From NCBI RefSeq assembly GCF_004762035.2, contig NZ_SIJK02000002.1, positions 103,728 to 167,727 on the forward strand: 64,000 nt of DNA. Reading direction: 5' to 3'. Under the pieces are notes generated by a model that was not told the DNA's origin, ran no database searches, and saw nothing but the letters and a program-made list of their open reading frames with translations. The position numbers were made by a program, and so were the translations under genes. Positions 54,498-63,999 of the stretch are shown here, one piece after another. The first letter of the stretch is position 1. The number at the start of each line of letters is the position of its first letter. This stretch comes from Candidatus Chloroploca mongolica. GTDB lineage: Bacteria > Chloroflexota > Chloroflexia > Chloroflexales > Chloroflexaceae.

Positions 54498-54756
54498 GTT
54501 GACCAATTCCTTTGCGCTGTACTCATCAGGGCCTCGAAACAGGCGTTTGGGGCAACTGCGTCAAGTGGGCACCTGGGCAAAAGGAAAGTGGCAGAAGGCG
54601 CTACAGTTGCACCTCAACCTGGGAGGCTCGATGAGCATACGAGTGGCGAAGACACGAACAAGGAGCGAGATTGACGCATTGTTTTGTTGGGATTGACCCC
54701 ATCATAGCGTATCAACGCTGAGTTTGTGGAGGGAACAAACAGGGAAGTTTGGCGGA

Positions 54757-56103
54757 TCATTGGGGGAGCAAAACCGGAAGATCGAGTGCAACAAACTGGC
54801 AGCCGTGGCCGCGGAGAATCTGGATGCATCCCTGGTCTTCGCCCAGCGCCTCGCGCAGACTCCGCAACGCGGTACGCAGACTCTCAAGGCTCGCTGCGTC
54901 GTGACGCCCCCAGAGCGCCTCGGTCAATTCTTCACGTGAGACGATGCGCTGGCGATGCTCGACCAGATAGCTCAAGAGTTGAAACTGTTGCGGTGGCAAG
55001 GGCAACGGCTCACCGCGCAACAGGGTGGTTTTGAGTGACGGCACAAGCGTCACCGGGGGCACCTGGATCAAGCCGGGTACCTCTTGTTCAGCGACAAAAC
55101 GGCGAAAGGCCGCTGAGAGCAACGTTGGTTGTCCATCGGCTCCTTGCGTTACGAGACCACAGGCTTCGAGGCGGCGCACAGCAGCCGGATGCGTCGGGGC
55201 GAGCAACGCAAAGAGCGCCAACATCTGTTTACTCTCAAGGTTCAACCGATGCCACATGGCGCTCCATTGTGCGGTGGCTTCGCTCAGAAACGCATGCTCA
55301 AGTGTCGGCGCATCATAGGGGCGCTGCAACTCACCGGTCTTCAGCAACTCGATCGCGTGGTAACCGGCGATCTGGAGAAAGAGAGGATGGCAACCGGCGA
55401 GTTCCAGCAAGGCATCAAGCAAGAGTTGATCAAGCGTAAAACCACTCTGCGCCGACAACTCTTGCAACAGGAGACGACTCGCTTCCATTGAGAGTACCCC
55501 AAGACGAATAACGGCAAAATCATTGAGAAACGCGACGTTCCACGCCTCAAGATGCGCATTGTCGAGTTCAAGCAAGGAGCACGACGAAGCAAGCACATAG
55601 ACAACCCGATGCGTCGTGGACAATGCCCGCAGACTCGTGTAGAAGGTCTGATCAAGCTGCGTATTCGCAAGCAAACTCTCAACCTCATCGAGCAAAAAAA
55701 TGAACGTATAGCCATTGGTGCTAGCGCATTCAATGGCTGCTTCAAACTGGGCAAACGCTACGCCTTCGCTGCCATCCGCACGACACCCCGACGAAGCAGC
55801 CTCCGATCCTTCGCCGATTGCGGCAAGTAGCCGCCCATAGATCATCTCAGGGTTCGCCTGAACGAGACTCTGGCAGTCGAGGTAGACACAACGGAGCCGG
55901 CTGACCTCACGCCCGATCTGGGCATGCAACGCTGGATCGCCAAGTTGAAGCAGTAGCGAGGTCTTGCCAATGCGCCGCGGGCCAATCAGCGCCACACTCT
56001 GCCCAGAGGCAAGAAACGCGAGGGCACGCTCGAGCAGCGGCTGGCGCCCATAGAGATAGCGCCGATCACGAATCGGGCCACGGTAAAAGAAATGATTTTG
56101 CAT
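54757..56103 (-). CDS. AAA/STAND-type ATPase with C-terminal winged helix
   Basis: A 448-residue soluble protein. The N-terminal ATPase has Walker A G-P-R-R-I-G-K-T (K47), and a later F-L-L-D-E-V-E-S Walker B. It resembles small STAND/AAA_16-type ATPases. The last 100 residues fit an OmpR/PhoB-type winged helix (P-P-Q-Q-F-Q-L-L-S-Y-L-V ... V-S-R-E-E-L-T-E-A-L-W-G and R-T-A-L-R-S-L-R-E-A-L). It is thus a probable ATP-dependent transcription regulator. It starts 11 bp after lysA on the same strand. Targets unknown. Confidence 0.75.
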   Translation of the reverse strand: MQNHFFYRGPIRDRRYLYGRQPLLERALAFLASGQSVALIGPRRIGKTSLLLQLGDPALHAQIGREVSRLRCVYLDCQSLVQANPEMIYGRLLAAIGEGSEAASSGCRADGSEGVAFAQFEAAIECASTNGYTFIFLLDEVESLLANTQLDQTFYTSLRALSTTHRVVYVLASSCSLLELDNAHLEAWNVAFLNDFAVIRLGVLSMEASRLLLQELSAQSGFTLDQLLLDALLELAGCHPLFLQIAGYHAIELLKTGELQRPYDAPTLEHAFLSEATAQWSAMWHRLNLESKQMLALFALLAPTHPAAVRRLEACGLVTQGADGQPTLLSAAFRRFVAEQEVPGLIQVPPVTLVPSLKTTLLRGEPLPLPPQQFQLLSYLVEHRQRIVSREELTEALWGRHDAASLESLRTALRSLREALGEDQGCIQILRGHGCQFVALDLPVLLPQ

Positions 56104-56114
56104 CACCTACCCCG

Positions 56115-57416
56115 CTACAGCACGATATCACGCGCAAGTAACTCTTCTTCTGTCTCACGTCGCTGGATCAACCGAGCCGAGCCGCCTGCGAGCAAAAGCA
56201 CAGCGGGGCGTGGCACAAGATTGTAGGTACTCGCCATGCTCAACGTATACGCACCTGCGGTAGCAACAGCTAACACGTCGCCAGATGCGCCGGATGGCAG
56301 GGCTATGTCACGCAACAGAATATCACCAGATTCACAGTACCGGCCTGCGACCGCCACCACCGTATCCGCAGGCTCGGCGGCACGATTGGCGAGCAGCGCA
56401 CTATACCGCGCCCCATAGAGCGCCGGGCGCAGATTGTCGGCCATACCGCCGTCAACGTGCAGGTAGAGCAGTCGTCCATCGGGCGCATATTTGCGTCCGA
56501 TGACTCGATAGAGCGCAACGCCCGCCCGCGCAATAATGGAGCGTCCCGGCTCGATCGTCAGCCTGGGCAAAGGAAAGTTCGCCCGCGTACACGCATCAGT
56601 CAGGGTCGCGGCAAGCATCGTCGCGTAGCCACAAATATCAGTCGGCGGTTGCTCGGTTGTATACGGAACCCCCAGGCCACCACCGGGGCTCAACTCGGTC
56701 ACAGTATACCCATACTGATCACGCACATACACCGCCGCTTCGAGCAGCACCTGCACGGTCGCCTGCAACTGATCGAGCCGAAAGAGTTGCGAGCCAATAT
56801 GGGCATGCAGGCCCAGCAAGTGGAGTCCGGGGGCCGCCAGAAGCTGCGTCACAGCTGCATCAAGTGCGGCAAGGGGCAGGCCAAACTTCGCATCACTGCT
56901 ACCGGTCGCAATATGGGCATGCGTCTGTGCGGCAATATCCGGGGCGAGGCGCAACAAAACACCCTGCGGCTGCGGGCGGTGCGCTGTCAGTGCGCACAGG
57001 TGGGCAAGCTCATCGAGATTATCCACCACGATCGCGCCAACGTTCCATGCCAGCGCCCGCTCGAGTTCGAGCGCACTTTTGGCATTGCCATGCAGATGCA
57101 CATGCTCCATCGGCACCCCGGCTCGCTGGGCCACGCGCAACTCAGCCGCCGACACCACATCCAGCCCAAGGCCCTCCTCGGCAACAATCTGGGCCAGTGC
57201 GGTATTGAGCAACGCCTTGCTTGCATAGTGGACGCGATGTTGCGCCGGGTAGGCTGCGGCAAACGCCGCCCGATAGGTGCGCATTGCGCCGCGCAGCGTC
57301 ACCTCATCAAAGACATAGAGCGGTGTCCCATGCTGCTCGGCCAGCGCAACCAGATCGCATCCCCCCACAGCAAGATGTCCATCACGCACCGCAACCGTTT
57401 CGGGCCACACATCCAT
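56115..57416 (-). CDS. lysA: Diaminopimelate decarboxylase
   Basis: A 433-residue PLP enzyme with GAGGAG eight bases before its ATG. It removes CO2 from meso-diaminopimelate to give lysine, the last step of that pathway, in the cytoplasm. The fold III barrel starts with Y-A-S-K-A-L-L-N, where K67 binds PLP; E-P-G-R-S-I-I-A, V-D-G-G-M-A-D-N-L-R-P and C-E-S-G-D-I-L (the catalytic Cys) follow in order. It lies between an E2 gene and an ATPase regulator gene. Confidence 0.95.
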   Translation of the reverse strand: MDVWPETVAVRDGHLAVGGCDLVALAEQHGTPLYVFDEVTLRGAMRTYRAAFAAAYPAQHRVHYASKALLNTALAQIVAEEGLGLDVVSAAELRVAQRAGVPMEHVHLHGNAKSALELERALAWNVGAIVVDNLDELAHLCALTAHRPQPQGVLLRLAPDIAAQTHAHIATGSSDAKFGLPLAALDAAVTQLLAAPGLHLLGLHAHIGSQLFRLDQLQATVQVLLEAAVYVRDQYGYTVTELSPGGGLGVPYTTEQPPTDICGYATMLAATLTDACTRANFPLPRLTIEPGRSIIARAGVALYRVIGRKYAPDGRLLYLHVDGGMADNLRPALYGARYSALLANRAAEPADTVVAVAGRYCESGDILLRDIALPSGASGDVLAVATAGAYTLSMASTYNLVPRPAVLLLAGGSARLIQRRETEEELLARDIVL

Positions 57417-57455
57417 CAGTGTTGCTCCTCAACATGCCCATTTGACCGTCCACCT

Positions 57456-57501
57456 GCGCGCCGTGCGGGGAGCCAGTAAACTGGCTCCCCGCACGGTGCG
57501 C
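57456..57501. terminator. 21-bp hairpin after the E2 gene
   Basis: Arms 57456-57476 and 57481-57501 pair at 20 of 21 positions (one wobble) around TAAA. It starts 8 bp after the E2 stop on the minus strand and 40 bp before lysA. No T-tract follows. Confidence 0.75.
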
Positions 57502-57508
57502 AACAGCA

Positions 57509-58837
57509 TCACCCCTCGAGGAGCAACGCCTCGGGATCTTCCATCAACTCTTTGAGCCGCACCAGGAAGCGCACCGCCGTACTCCCATCAATCAGGCGAT
57601 GGTCATAACTGAGCGCCAGGTACATCATCGGGCGGATCACAATCTGACCATCACGGACAATCGGGCGCTCTTCGATCTTGTGGAGACCGAGGATGCCAAC
57701 TTGCGGCGCATTGAGAATAGGCGTGGACATCAGTGATCCATAGACGCCGCCATTCGTAATCGTAAAGGTTCCGCCCATTAATTCAGCCAGGCTAAGCGTA
57801 CCGTTGCGGGCTTTGCCTGCGAGCACGCCAATCTCCTGCTCGATCTGCGCAAAGCTCTTGCGGTCAGCATCGCGCACCACCGGCACGACCAGGCCCTCTT
57901 CAACGCCAACCGCCATCCCGATATCGTAATAGTGCTTGAGCACCACCTCTTCGCCCTGGATTTCGGCATTGACCGTCGGGAAGGCTTTGAGTGCGCCAAC
58001 CGCAGCTTTGGTAAAGAACGACATAAACCCGAGGTTGACCCCGTGACGCTCTTTGAAGCTGTCTTTATGGCGCTTGCGCAAATCCATCACGCTGCGCATA
58101 TCAACCTCATTAAAGGTCGTGAGCATGGCCGCAGTCTGCTGAGCCTCGACCAGGCGACGGGCGATCGTCTGGCGGCGGCGCGTCAGGCGCTGACGTTCCT
58201 CACGGCGACCATCGCCCCCCGCAGCTACCACTGGTGCGGGCGTTGGTGCATACTCGATCGGTGTCGGGGCCGGGGCAGAAATTGGATAAACAGGTGCTGC
58301 CTGTGCCGCTCGTGGGGGGGCAACTGGTTGCGGACGCGCAGGTGCCGCAGGTACCGCAACGGTGCTGGTCACAGGAGCCTCCACGCTCCGCAGCACATCC
58401 TCCTTTGTAATGCGCCCATCAGGGCCAGTACCACTGAGGGTGCGCAGGTCAATGCCATGCTGCGCAGCCACTTTCTGGGCGGTTGGAGTAGCCACGACGC
58501 CACCGGGCATACTCACCGCTTGCTCTTGCGTGGCGTGTGCGCCATTCTCGCTATGAGTCGCGGTGGCGGCAGTCGACGAGGCCACAACCGTCGCCGCCGA
58601 ACCGGGGATAATCGTTGTCAGGACATCGCCAATGCCGACCGTCGCCCCCTCTTGCACTAACAGCGCACCTATCACCCCGGCATGGTCAGCAGCAACCTCA
58701 AGATTGACCTTATCGGTCTCGAGTTCAACCACCGGCTCACCGGAGGCCACTGCCTCACCCGTTTGTTTTAACCAGCGGGCTACAATCGCCTCAACAATCG
58801 ACTCACCAAGCGCTGGAACTTTGATCTCATATGCCAT
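57509..58837 (-). CDS. sucB: 2-oxoglutarate dehydrogenase E2 (dihydrolipoamide succinyltransferase)
   Basis: A 442-residue enzyme from ATG 58837 with GGAG upstream; the earlier codons lack a ribosome site. It passes the succinyl group from E1 to coenzyme A. The lipoyl domain (1-78) has the E-T-D-K-V motif with lipoyl lysine K43. An Ala/Pro linker, an E3-binding domain (about 110-145) with [14 protein letters not shown], a second linker and the catalytic core follow. The active site H-R-L-I-D-G has His H413 and D417. E1 lies upstream on the same strand; no E3 gene is seen here. Confidence 0.93.
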   Translation of the reverse strand: MAYEIKVPALGESIVEAIVARWLKQTGEAVASGEPVVELETDKVNLEVAADHAGVIGALLVQEGATVGIGDVLTTIIPGSAATVVASSTAATATHSENGAHATQEQAVSMPGGVVATPTAQKVAAQHGIDLRTLSGTGPDGRITKEDVLRSVEAPVTSTVAVPAAPARPQPVAPPRAAQAAPVYPISAPAPTPIEYAPTPAPVVAAGGDGRREERQRLTRRRQTIARRLVEAQQTAAMLTTFNEVDMRSVMDLRKRHKDSFKERHGVNLGFMSFFTKAAVGALKAFPTVNAEIQGEEVVLKHYYDIGMAVGVEEGLVVPVVRDADRKSFAQIEQEIGVLAGKARNGTLSLAELMGGTFTITNGGVYGSLMSTPILNAPQVGILGLHKIEERPIVRDGQIVIRPMMYLALSYDHRLIDGSTAVRFLVRLKELMEDPEALLLEG

Positions 58838-58887
58838 ATGCTTGCTCCGCAAAGTCACTCACAAAACACCCCACCGGTGAACAGTTT

Positions 58888-59007
58888 AGAGGCTGTCTGA
58901 AAAGGCGACGGTTTGCTTCGGAGTGCCGGCTTTAGCCGGCTAAAGCCGGCACTCCAACGGTACACCATGTGGTGGCGAACGATGCTGAAACTCTTTTCAG
59001 ACAGCCT
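58888..59007. mobile_element. MITE-like element between sucA and sucB
   Basis: A 120-bp unit bounded by 16-bp inverted ends GAGGCTGTCTGAAAAG (58888-58903) and its exact complement (58992-59007). It is flanked by a TTA direct repeat on each side (58885-58887, 59008-59010), as expected for a target duplication. It has no gene. The ends look like those of IS5/IS1182-type elements. A 36-bp palindrome lies inside. Confidence 0.75.
58919..58954. repeat. 36-bp perfect palindrome of the GGAGTGCCG family
   Basis: The 36 bases are their own complement. The core is shared with the inverted repeat at 37438-37489. It lies inside the MITE. Confidence 0.85.
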
Positions 59008-59024
59008 CTTAGCTTGAAAACAAC

Positions 59025-61820
59025 TTAGCTTACGGTACTAACCGCAACCCCGGCGACGGCTTCGCGCAAGATGCGCTGCTGCTCGCGAGCATGCAGACTA
59101 TGCATACCCTCGGCGGTTGAAGCCGACTCACCCCTCCCGACATAACGGAACGTCAGGCCAGGGGCGAGGATCGCTTGCAGCCGGGGTCCAATATACGACC
59201 ACGCCCCCATATTTTGTGGCTCTTCCTGCATCCAGATCACCTCGTGCAGATTGGGATAGCGCTCAAGCGTCGCCCGCAGGTCGTGCTCGGGGAACGGATA
59301 GAGCATCTCGACGCGCACGAGATCAACGCTGCCCCCGGCTCGTTCGAGTTCACCCGAAGCCAGCAGATCAATCGCGACCTTGCCACTACAGAGAATGAGC
59401 CTGGTCACATCTTCGGGAGGCGGCGCATCGGCCCCCAGGTCAAGCACCGGTTTGAAGGGGCCAGCAGTTAGATCACTGAGTGACGAATTCGAGCGCGGAT
59501 TGCGCAACAGGCTCTTGGGCGTCATCACAATCAGCGGGCGCGGATGCAGCGCCAGCGCCGACGCCTGGTAGCGCAACAAGTGGAAATACTGCGCTGCCGT
59601 GGTCGGATTCGCGACCCGGATATTATCCGTGGCGGCGAGTTGCAAAAAGCGTTCGAGGCGCGCCGACGAATGTTCGGGACCCTGACCCTCGTAGCCATGC
59701 GGCAACAAGAGCACCAGGGCGGGATCAACGGCCCACTTCGAGCGCCCCGCGACAATGAACTGATCAATGATCACCTGCGCCCCATTGGCAAAATCGCCAA
59801 ACTGCGCCTCCCAGAGCACCATCGTGCCGGGAGCGTGGGTGCTATAGCCATATTCAAACGCAAGGACAGCCGCCTCTGAGAGCGGACTATTGTAGAGAGC
59901 GAACGCAGCGCGGGCCTGGGGCATATGGTGCAACGGAACAAACCGTTCGCCCGTCAGCGAGTCGTGCAACACCAGATGGCGCTGGCTAAAAGTACCGCGC
60001 TCGCTATCCTGTCCAGTCATACGAATCGGCGTACCGTCAGCCAGAATCGCCGCAAGCGCGAGTGCCTCGGCATGCGCCCACTCAATTCCAGCGTGGTCAT
60101 GGATCGTCTGACGCCGCCGCTGCAACATTCGTTCAAGTTTCGGATGCGCAATAAACTCTTCGGGGCGATCAAGCAACGCCTCATTCAACTCAAGCAACTT
60201 CTGCGCCGAGATCGGCTTGGCAAAAATCGTTTCACGCAAGGGGTTGGCGAGTGGGGCTGGCGGCAATTGCTCGGTCGGTGGCAGGCTGGCCGCGAGGCGC
60301 TGACGCTCACGCACCGTGTCAAACGCCTGCTGAAGCCGCTGCATCACGGTCTCAACCCGCGCCTGGGCTTCTTCGTGGGTAATCACACCGCGACGTTCTA
60401 ACTCACGTGCCCAAATCTCACGTACCGTCGGGTGATTGCGGATCTTCTCATACATCCGAGGCTGGGTAAATTCCGGCTCATCGCCCTCGTTGTGCCCCCA
60501 CCGCCGATAGCCAACCAGGTCGATCAAGATATCCTTCTGGAACTTATCGCGGTACGCCCAGGCCATACGAGCGACCGAAATGCACGCCTCGGGATTATCG
60601 GCATTGACATGCACGACTGGCATCTCGAAACCACGGGCAAGATCAGAGGCATAGAGCGTTGAGCGTGATTCTTGATAGTCAGTAGTAAAACCGATCTGAT
60701 TATTTAAAATAATATGGATCGTTCCGCCAACGTGATAGCCTTCCAACCGCGACATATTGAGGGTCTCGGCGACGATCCCCTGCCCGGGGAAGGCCGCATC
60801 GCCGTGGATCAGGATGGCGAGTGACTCCTTCTCGTCCTCCTCGGGATAGCCAGGGCGCGTACGTTTCTCTTGGGCAGCGCGGGCACGCCCAACAATCACC
60901 GGATTCACATACTCCAGGTGGCTCGGATTGGGCGCAAGGGTAATCGGCATCTCAGAGACACCACTCTCACGATAGGCTTTCCGTGCGCCAAGGTGATATT
61001 TGACATCACCCGTCCAGCCCAGATACGTATCTTTCGTATAATCTGGCGTATGAAATTCACTCAGAATTGACGAGTATGGTTTCCCAAGAATATGGGCAAG
61101 CACATTGATCCGCCCACGGTGGGCCATGCCGATCACAACCTCACGGGTACCACCAGCAGCGGCATTGCGAATAATCGCATCAATCACGGGCACCAGCATA
61201 TCGGTACCCTCGATCGAAAACCGCTTTTGCCCGGGAAAGGTCTTATGCAAAAAGCGCTCGAAGGTCTCGACCTCAGTCAGGCGGTCGAGCAACTCACGCT
61301 GGCGATCGGTATCGAGATCAAAGGCAAAGCGGCCACTCTCAGCCGCCTCGCGGATCCAGTTCCGTTCTTCCCAGTTCTGGATCTGATCGGTCTCATAGCC
61401 AATCGCCCCCGAATAGATCTGGCGCAACCGCTCGACCCCTTCGGCGGCATTGCGAACATGGGTCGCCACAGGCCCACGGATAATATGGGCGGGCAGCATC
61501 GCGAGGTCAGCCTGGGTCACCCCATGCGAGATCAATTCCAACCCAGGATCACCGGGCGGGTCGCTCCCCAGCGGATCGATCCGGGCTGCCACGTGGCCCA
61601 ACTCACGTAAATAGCGGATCAGGCGAGCCGCACCAACAATGCGCGTCACATCAAGCCCGGCCCCATGCTCGCTATCGCGCACCTCAACCCCAGGAGGCGT
61701 CCACGCCGCAAAAAAGTCGCGGGTTGCCGCATCAACCGAGTCAGGATCGGCCTGATAGCGTTCGTACAACTCCATCAAGTAGCCCGCATTGGGGCCATGA
61801 AACTGCAGCCATTCGCTCAT
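59025..61820 (-). CDS. sucA: 2-oxoglutarate dehydrogenase E1
   Basis: A 931-residue thiamine-diphosphate enzyme. It decarboxylates 2-oxoglutarate and loads the succinyl group on E2. The N-terminal E2-contact stretch (F-x-G-x-N-A-x-Y-L-M-E-L-Y) is present. G-M-A-H-R-G-R-I-N-V-L, H-G-D-A-A-F-P-G-Q-G and the R-R-W-G-H-N-E-G-D-E-P motif build the cofactor site; E-A-Q-F-G-D-F-A-N-G-A-Q and L-L-P-H-G-Y-E-G-Q-G-P-E-H-S-S follow. Length is that of ordinary SucA without an added acyltransferase domain. The E2 gene lies 188 bp downstream beyond the MITE. Confidence 0.96.
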   Translation of the reverse strand: MSEWLQFHGPNAGYLMELYERYQADPDSVDAATRDFFAAWTPPGVEVRDSEHGAGLDVTRIVGAARLIRYLRELGHVAARIDPLGSDPPGDPGLELISHGVTQADLAMLPAHIIRGPVATHVRNAAEGVERLRQIYSGAIGYETDQIQNWEERNWIREAAESGRFAFDLDTDRQRELLDRLTEVETFERFLHKTFPGQKRFSIEGTDMLVPVIDAIIRNAAAGGTREVVIGMAHRGRINVLAHILGKPYSSILSEFHTPDYTKDTYLGWTGDVKYHLGARKAYRESGVSEMPITLAPNPSHLEYVNPVIVGRARAAQEKRTRPGYPEEDEKESLAILIHGDAAFPGQGIVAETLNMSRLEGYHVGGTIHIILNNQIGFTTDYQESRSTLYASDLARGFEMPVVHVNADNPEACISVARMAWAYRDKFQKDILIDLVGYRRWGHNEGDEPEFTQPRMYEKIRNHPTVREIWARELERRGVITHEEAQARVETVMQRLQQAFDTVRERQRLAASLPPTEQLPPAPLANPLRETIFAKPISAQKLLELNEALLDRPEEFIAHPKLERMLQRRRQTIHDHAGIEWAHAEALALAAILADGTPIRMTGQDSERGTFSQRHLVLHDSLTGERFVPLHHMPQARAAFALYNSPLSEAAVLAFEYGYSTHAPGTMVLWEAQFGDFANGAQVIIDQFIVAGRSKWAVDPALVLLLPHGYEGQGPEHSSARLERFLQLAATDNIRVANPTTAAQYFHLLRYQASALALHPRPLIVMTPKSLLRNPRSNSSLSDLTAGPFKPVLDLGADAPPPEDVTRLILCSGKVAIDLLASGELERAGGSVDLVRVEMLYPFPEHDLRATLERYPNLHEVIWMQEEPQNMGAWSYIGPRLQAILAPGLTFRYVGRGESASTAEGMHSLHAREQQRILREAVAGVAVSTVS

Positions 61821-61951
61821 ACGCTTCTCTGTTTCTCACGTTCCACCGCTGTTCCAATCACCTGGCGTTGCTGGATGATGATCATTGGCGCGTTTCGGTG
61901 GATCTTTCTTGCACAATTCTTGCTGGCTCGTATTGTACCATGAGCCTATAG

Positions 61952-61998
61952 TGAATGGGTGGAGACGAGGGGCTACGCCCCTCGTCTCCACCCATTCA
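61952..61998. terminator. Perfect 22-bp hairpin after the vWA gene
   Basis: Arms 61952-61973 and 61977-61998 are exact complements around TAC. It lies 28 bp after the vWA protein's stop on the minus strand and upstream of sucA. No T-tract follows. Confidence 0.8.
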
Positions 61999-62025
61999 TT
62001 ATGGATCTAACGCAGCGCCCATCTC

Positions 62026-63999
62026 TCACCGGAGCGTAAGCGGTAGATAGACCGCATGCGCTGCATTCGGTATACCTTGTGCCGGTACGCGGAGCATGGG
62101 CAGGAAGATCGCATGCTCGGCACCTTTTGAATCAAGGTTGCCCGGCACTTCATTGGCGAGCAGTGGCCCAACCGACAACTCGTAGAGGCCAGTGGTTGCG
62201 GCGGCATTGCGATGCTTGACCGCAATATAGACCGTTGTCCCGGAACTGTTTGGCAGGCTAACACTGATCATGTCGCCCGTGGCACCGGTGAGCGAGCGGT
62301 CGATTGACCAGGTCTCGTCGGTGTCAAAGGCAGTTATGACCGGATCCATGCCCAGGGCCAGTTGCCCGATGCGCAGGATCAGCGCGTCGCTGTAATCAGC
62401 CGGTACGTCAACCTTGAAGATGTCAACGTCGCCAACCCGATCAATGCGCCCATCAAACGGGGTGTTATCGGGCGACATCTGCGTCGCCGCGAACATATCA
62501 TCCGCGTGGTCGTCAGGTTGCCATCCCGTCACAAAGACCTTCGTGGTAGCGTACCGCTGGAAGTTGCCTTCGACCGGGTAGGTCTGAGCTTCACGGACGG
62601 TGCCATCGGGTGCCGTGGATGGGGCAACCGCCTCTTCGGTAAAGACGGCCTGCCCGTTGTCGTTATCGAAGAAGGCCGCAATGGAATAGACGCCGTTGCC
62701 CCGGTAATCAATGAGCGCACTGTAGTGCCCATCATTCGCCAGGAAGTCGGGGGCCACGCCATCATCGGTAAAGACTACCGGCACGGTCGTGCCATCAGGC
62801 AGCGTGATTTCGCCACGGATACCACCACCAGTGATCGGGAAGTCTTGGGCAACCATCGCATCGATCAAGAGCGCCTCGGGCGCGGCGATGGTATTGCCCG
62901 TCAGCGAACGAACATGGGCAAAGAACGTGCCTTCATCGGCTTGCGGTGTCCCGTCAGCCCAGAAGGCGACACGACTGCGGGCACTCGTTGTGGTCACCCG
63001 CAGTGTCCAGGTCCCAAGGGCAGGATTGGTGATACGCGTGCTGGCCAGCGTAAACTGACCACCAAAGCCATCATCAACACCAGAGGCCGTAAAGATGGCT
63101 CCACTCGCAGTGCCATCAGGTCGCGTGAGTGTGATCGTTGCGTCAGCGGGCAGGCCACTAAAGATTACATCAAGATCAAGGGTGCCAAGGCTCGCATCAA
63201 CATAGAAGCTTGCTTCATACGGCGTGGCATTCGTCATCTCACCCGAGCCGGTGGCGATGCCAACGTCAACGACTGGCGACAAACGATGGGTCGCTTCACG
63301 CAGACCAATGCGCAACTCGGTTGCATCGGCTACGCTTACGTAGTCGCCACCGGTTGCCGTCGCCAGCTGGAAGAGTTCTGCGGCAAGTTGTGGATCGCGC
63401 CCCAGATCAAAGGCCTCCAGCGTAACGGCGGCGTCTTGATACGCGCCAACCTGCGCAAAAGGATGGCTTGCGCCCGTATACATCCCGGCGCTAAAGAGAT
63501 AGACCGCACGCACCGCGTTGTCGGGAATGCCAGCGGCACCCTCAGCCCCCAGCGCGGTTTCCAGCGCTTCGCCGGTCACCACGGCAGCGCTGCTACTCAA
63601 CACCAAGCCATCAAGCGTTGCCTTGAGCGCGGTACGGCTCGCCTCGCTGTCGAGCAACACCGGCTGCTGCACAACCGTCACCGTATCGGCATAGGTAATC
63701 AGGCCGATCATCGTCGTGTCAGACGCCTGATCAACCAGATTCTTCAGATTCGCCTTGATCGACGCCAGTTGCGCCTCGCTCATCTGCGTCGAGGTGTCCA
63801 CCACAAACTGTAGTGCCATTTCAGCATTGGCTTGCTGCAAGCGCGGGCTCCCTGACTGGCCAACCCAGACGAACTGCAACGCGTTGCGTGCATTGGCCTG
63901 GGCAGCGGCATTCGTCAGATCGATCCGTGGGGGCTGCCCTGACGCAGGCGCAACCGCCGCCAGTTCAGGATGGAAGAGGCGCACCGGTGACGTCATCCG
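62026..63999 (-). CDS. Secreted vWA-domain protein with C-terminal LPLxxR motif (5' end outside window)
   Basis: At least 657 residues; the frame is open to the window edge and the first visible residues are not a signal peptide, so the start is probably beyond 64000. A vWA-like domain spans about 50-230 (F-V-V-D-T-S-T-Q-M-S keeps a D-x-S-x-x MIDAS-like core). Beta domains follow, including a strand pair with T-R-P-D-G, a Y-x-A-x-I-D-Y repeat and a PPC-like domain near 500-620. The chain ends A-H-A-V-Y-L-P-L-T-L-R. No catalytic motif is seen in this part. It is upstream of sucA with a hairpin between. Confidence 0.75.
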   Translation of the reverse strand, partial: RMTSPVRLFHPELAAVAPASGQPPRIDLTNAAAQANARNALQFVWVGQSGSPRLQQANAEMALQFVVDTSTQMSEAQLASIKANLKNLVDQASDTTMIGLITYADTVTVVQQPVLLDSEASRTALKATLDGLVLSSSAAVVTGEALETALGAEGAAGIPDNAVRAVYLFSAGMYTGASHPFAQVGAYQDAAVTLEAFDLGRDPQLAAELFQLATATGGDYVSVADATELRIGLREATHRLSPVVDVGIATGSGEMTNATPYEASFYVDASLGTLDLDVIFSGLPADATITLTRPDGTASGAIFTASGVDDGFGGQFTLASTRITNPALGTWTLRVTTTSARSRVAFWADGTPQADEGTFFAHVRSLTGNTIAAPEALLIDAMVAQDFPITGGGIRGEITLPDGTTVPVVFTDDGVAPDFLANDGHYSALIDYRGNGVYSIAAFFDNDNGQAVFTEEAVAPSTAPDGTVREAQTYPVEGNFQRYATTKVFVTGWQPDDHADDMFAATQMSPDNTPFDGRIDRVGDVDIFKVDVPADYSDALILRIGQLALGMDPVITAFDTDETWSIDRSLTGATGDMISVSLPNSSGTTVYIAVKHRNAAATTGLYELSVGPLLANEVPGNLDSKGAEHAIFLPMLRVPAQGIPNAAHAVYLPLTLR

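Noticed and set aside
56457-57479. 340-codon open frame opposite lysA
   Set aside because: Antisense to a clear decarboxylase; no domain.
62362-63813. 483-codon open frame opposite the vWA protein
   Set aside because: Antisense shadow; the minus strand shows vWA and beta domains and a C-terminal motif shared with other proteins.
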